DNA of 64,000 nucleotides from Lonsdalea britannica (GTDB lineage Bacteria; Pseudomonadota; Gammaproteobacteria; Enterobacterales; Enterobacteriaceae): NCBI RefSeq assembly GCF_002111595.1, contig NZ_LUTN01000018.1, positions 1 to 64,000 of the forward strand, read 5' to 3'. Shown piece by piece: positions 61,224 to 64,000 of this stretch (position 1 is its first letter; each line of letters starts with the position of its first letter). The notes under the pieces were generated by a model. It saw only the letters and a program-made list of their open reading frames with translations, ran no database searches and was not told where the DNA came from. The position numbers and the translations under genes were made by a program.

Positions 61224-62109
61224 GGCGCACCTCCCGGTTAAACAGGCCGTAAGGACGCAGCAGCAGCGCCAGCAGCAGAATGACGAACGACGCCGCATTG
61301 ATGTAGGTGACGGGGATGAACACCAGTTCACTGCCGAATAGCCAGCCGAAGTCGAGGTTAGTGACCAGCGTTTCGGTAGCCGCAATCAGCAGCGCGCCGA
61401 AGACGGCGCCTAGCGGATTACCCAGCCCGCCCAGAATGGCGGCGGCCAGAATCGGCAGCAGCAGATCGCTGCCCTGATTAACATAGGCACTGGAGTTAAG
61501 CGCCAGCATGGAGCCGCCGAGTCCTGCCAGCGTACCGGCGATGAAATTGACGGTATGCACCAGCGCATCGGCGTTCAGGCCCGATGCGGCGGCCAGATCG
61601 CGGTTGCTCGCCAGAGCCCGAATGGAGCGTCCGAGCGAGGTATAGAACAGCAGCGCGCCGAAGGCGACCAGCAACACCATTGTGACGCCCAGCGTCCACA
61701 GTTGGTTACGGGAAACGAAGCTATCGGCCAGCGAGATCGTCGGACTGAGCGGCAGGTTGTAGCTGACGGGCGACGATCCGGCGATCCCCAGAATCAGGGC
61801 GATCAGGATCATCGATACGGCCAGCGATCCGATCATGGCGCTTGCCGGCCCGGACTGCGCCAGGCGACGAAAGATCCCATGATGCAGCAGCGTCGCCATC
61901 GCACCGGTCAGTACGCTAGCCAGTAGGATAGCCAGCAGGAACGGACAGCCGATCCGCAGCAGCGCGGCCGTCATGAAGGAACCCACCATCGCATATTGCA
62001 CGTGCGCCACGTTGGCGAACCGCACCAGCCCGTAAACCAGACTCAGGCCGAGCGCGATGGGCGCCAGGTCCGCAGTGCGGAGCAAGGTATCGAGAATGAA
62101 CTGAAGCAT
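61216..62109 (-). CDS. livH: branched-chain amino acid ABC permease LivH
   Basis: A 297-residue inner-membrane permease with about eight helices. It has the family segments PIALGLSLVYGLVRFANVAH and GLNADALVHTVNFIAGTLAG. ATG 62109 has AGGAAG upstream; the longer frame to 62148 runs into the intergenic space after livJ and is not preferred. Intact. Confidence 0.92.
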   Translation of the reverse strand: MLQFILDTLLRTADLAPIALGLSLVYGLVRFANVAHVQYAMVGSFMTAALLRIGCPFLLAILLASVLTGAMATLLHHGIFRRLAQSGPASAMIGSLAVSMILIALILGIAGSSPVSYNLPLSPTISLADSFVSRNQLWTLGVTMVLLVAFGALLFYTSLGRSIRALASNRDLAAASGLNADALVHTVNFIAGTLAGLGGSMLALNSSAYVNQGSDLLLPILAAAILGGLGNPLGAVFGALLIAATETLVTNLDFGWLFGSELVFIPVTYINAASFVILLLALLLRPYGLFNREVRRV

Positions 62110-62154
62110 AGACTCTTCCTGAAAGGGAACCGGGGCGCGAACGCCCACTAACGC

Positions 62155-63267
62155 TTAGCGCAGTTCCTGAATACCGTTAACGACTTTGACCTTTTTGTAC
62201 GGCTGGGTCTGGCGCTGGTTATCGGCGCCGAGATTCAGCGGTCCGGTCACGCCGTCAAAATGCGGCGCGATGCTCTGCATGGCTGCCTGCAATGCTGCCG
62301 GGTCGGCGTTGCCCGCTTTGTTGATCGCGGCGGCGGCCAGCGTGATGCTGTCGTAGGCATAGCTGCTGTAGGCGGACTGCGGCGCAGTACCATAGCGCTG
62401 TTTAAACCGGTCAATGTAACCTTGCCCCTGATCGCCAGTACCGGCGACTTCCATCCCCACTCGGCCTTCAATGTACTCTGCCGGCGTGTTGGCGGTGCTC
62501 ATGGTCAGATACATGCCGTACCACGGCGTTTTGTTCAAACCCAGCTCGTAGGATTCGCGGTTGAGCACCACCGCATCCTGACCGTAGGTGGTGTAGACGT
62601 AGGCGTCCGGTTTGGCGCGTGAGAGCTGGCTTAGCTCGCGGCGGTAGGAGGACTGGCCGCCGGTGTAGAGCATTTTGGCGACGACTTTGCCGCCCAGCGC
62701 CTGAAAATCTTTATTGAACTGATCCAGCATGCTCTGGCCGTAGGCGCCATTGGGGGCGACGAACGCCACTTTGCGGTAGCCCATCTCATACACGTCTTTG
62801 GCGGAGAATCGCGTCGCCAGGTCGGCCAGGCCGATCACGCTATAGGAGTATTTACCCACGTTGCGCATATCGGTGCTGGAAGAGGTGATATTGATATGCA
62901 CGCGCTGATTTTTCACCAGATATTGCCCGACAGGGAGGGTGACGCTGGAGGAGAACTCCCCGGCGACCAGCGGCACGTTGTTGACCTGCGTCAGTTTGCG
63001 TACGGCATCAAGCGCGGTGACCGGACTACCCGCGGAATCCTCAATAATCACAGCCAGTTTCTGACCGTTAACGCCGCCGTGCGCGTTAACCTGATCCACG
63101 GCTAATTCGATTCCCCGACGCATGTCTTCGCCGATAGTGGCGCTGACGCCGGTCAGCGGCAGAATAGCGCCGATGGTCACATCCGCTTGTGCGGGCAGGG
63201 TGGCGCCGAAGAGTGCGCCGCCGAGCAGCGCTGAAGCTAAGAAAGCCTGACGAAAATGCACGGTCAT
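62155..63267 (-). CDS. livJ: LivJ-type periplasmic amino acid-binding protein
   Basis: A 370-residue receptor with a signal peptide (about residues 1-28, ending AQA-DV). Type I periplasmic binding fold: VTIGAILPLTGVSATIGEDM, GGVNGQKLAVIIEDSAGSPV, VHINITSSSTDMRNVGKYSY. Such proteins bind leucine-class amino acids, urea or short amides; ligand specificity cannot be told. AGGAG precedes the ATG. It heads the livJHMGF operon. Confidence 0.9.
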   Translation of the reverse strand: MTVHFRQAFLASALLGGALFGATLPAQADVTIGAILPLTGVSATIGEDMRRGIELAVDQVNAHGGVNGQKLAVIIEDSAGSPVTALDAVRKLTQVNNVPLVAGEFSSSVTLPVGQYLVKNQRVHINITSSSTDMRNVGKYSYSVIGLADLATRFSAKDVYEMGYRKVAFVAPNGAYGQSMLDQFNKDFQALGGKVVAKMLYTGGQSSYRRELSQLSRAKPDAYVYTTYGQDAVVLNRESYELGLNKTPWYGMYLTMSTANTPAEYIEGRVGMEVAGTGDQGQGYIDRFKQRYGTAPQSAYSSYAYDSITLAAAAINKAGNADPAALQAAMQSIAPHFDGVTGPLNLGADNQRQTQPYKKVKVVNGIQELR

Positions 63268-63940
63268 ACCTGTTTCTCCTGGTCGGAATCATCAATAAGG
63301 CGGAGCTGTAGTGGGCTTCATCCCTGGCGTTGTTATTAATATTTTGAGACTGCCACCGTCAGGGCGGAACACCCCGCAATCCGGGGCTTCACCAAGTGAA
63401 TGACATAGTGAATGATGAAGTGAATACACTTTGCCAGAAACGTTGGAGCAATTGCTATGCCACCCCGGTCGAAAAACGAGCTTCGGCGGGAAAGCGGGAA
63501 GCCATTTTTCTTTCGGATAAATAATATTTACAGTAATAACAAGGAGTCACGTTATAAATTCAAAGAGAGAAACGGGACCTTTATTATTTATACGGAATAC
63601 GAATAGATAATAAATAGATGGAATAAAACCGTTGTTCTGTACGAAATTGCTTCAGATTGGTGCATGTAGATTCACCGTTGTGCAAGATTTCATTGTTTCA
63701 TCATTATCGCCTTATTTTCTGTTTCTCGTTATTAACAAGGTTGGGATTGTATTTTCATTCTTGGTTTTAGGTGTGGATAGAGGTGTATGCACATCGCCGT
63801 TGTGTTATGAATTCAGGCATGTTATCAATTCAATTAAGCTCATTTACGCCGTACTTAATAGGGCGCTCATCCCCGAATACGGTAATGAATCATTAAAATC
63901 CCGTGCCAACCCCGTGTCGGCTGTCGAGAGGAAATAACGT
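63268..63940. other. intergenic region between livJ and the divergent regulator
   Basis: Divergent promoter region without a supported gene. An open frame at 63632-63937 has no ribosome site and no recognisable pattern. The region contains a CCCCG/CGGGG hairpin at 63371-63387 and the 12-bp direct repeats described separately. The part from 63520 to 63620 is AT-rich. Confidence 0.5.
63395..63430. repeat. three 12-bp tandem direct repeats, possible operator
   Basis: AGTGAATGACAT, AGTGAATGATGA and AGTGAATACACT follow each other at an exact 12-bp period. The first seven bases (AGTGAAT) are identical in all three. They lie about 130 bp upstream of livJ, between it and a divergent regulator-like gene, a natural place for a regulator to bind. 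Confidence 0.55.
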
Positions 63941-64000
63941 GCCGGTGAGTTCGAAAACAGTGCGCAGTGCGGACAGCGTGGAAAAAGTGTATGAAGCGGT
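63941..64000 (+). CDS. start of a probable GntR-family regulator (partial)
   Basis: Only 20 codons are present. GTG 63941 follows GAGAGGAAATAAC and gives MPVSSKTVRSADSVEKVYEA. The VEKVYEAV-type helix just after a Ser/Thr-rich leader is how many FadR/GntR regulators begin. Its divergent position to livJ suggests it controls the transporter. Identity is tentative because no DNA-binding motif is inside the window. Confidence 0.4.

Noticed and set aside
63632-63937. 101-residue open frame before the GntR-like start
   Set aside because: No ribosome site or family pattern, ends exactly before the regulator's own ribosome site, and lies in the divergent promoter region.

Overview
The window comes from a gammaproteobacterium of order Enterobacterales. 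The best guess is a plant-associated Pectobacteriaceae genus (Brenneria, Lonsdalea, Dickeya or Pectobacterium type). The evidence is conserved enteric synteny (ubiI-ubiH-pepP-ygfB / zapA-6S RNA-fau; serB-radA-nadR; prfC-osmY-ytjA-yjjV), uhpABC, an osmY-type stress gene and a secreted chorismate mutase. The genus call is inference. No rRNA, complete tRNA or CRISPR array was seen.

Layout. 1-2.26 kb: an IS21-family element nested in an IS3-family transposase remnant. 2.39-3.84 kb (minus): a compact PAAR cassette that looks like a type VI secretion (T6SS) effector/immunity module. 3.84-6.24 kb: decayed DNA with broken gene fragments, a tRNA 3'-end-like sequence and the first codons of a P4-like integrase, probably a collapsed genomic island. 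6.24-27.96 kb (plus): a T6SS operon, tssB-tssC-tssE-tssF-tssG-fha-tssJ-tssK-tssL-tssH-vasH-vasI-tssA-tssM-vasL-sel1, without hcp or vgrG. 28.2-30.2 kb: a DUF1615 lipoprotein and an HNH protein. 30.3-33.9 kb: uhpA-uhpB-uhpC without uhpT. 34.3-38.5 kb (minus): secreted chorismate mutase, an MFS transporter, and a SulP transporter with a beta carbonic anhydrase. 39.5-40.1 kb: yagU. 40.6-46.5 kb: ubiquinone hydroxylases, pepP and ygfB, divergent from zapA-ssrS-fau. 46.5-53.9 kb: nadR-radA-serB, ytjB, prfC, osmY. 54.1-58.7 kb: ytjA, yjjV, a nucleoside transporter, an EntD-like phosphopantetheinyl transferase and an SDR oxidoreductase. 58.8-63.3 kb (minus): a branched-chain amino acid ABC operon livJHMGF. 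The start of a probable GntR regulator closes the window.

The most striking global feature is the number of 1-2 nt frameshifts. Thirteen otherwise intact, family-length genes (tssC, tssG, tssH, vasH, DUF1615, HNH, uhpB, uhpC, ubiI, ubiH, pepP, livM, livF) are each split by one small indel, mostly loss of one G or C in a short run. A fourteenth indel is suspected at the end of the T6SS effector candidate. Restoring one position recovers a normal-length protein each time, and ubiH and ubiI are both hit. Uncorrected sequencing error is therefore more likely than real decay, though decay cannot be excluded from sequence alone.

If the indels are artefacts, the window encodes a complete T6SS assembly set (sheath, baseplate, membrane complex, recycling ATPase, sigma-54 activator). 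A nearby PAAR-linked cargo module could serve it, with Hcp and VgrG supplied from elsewhere.
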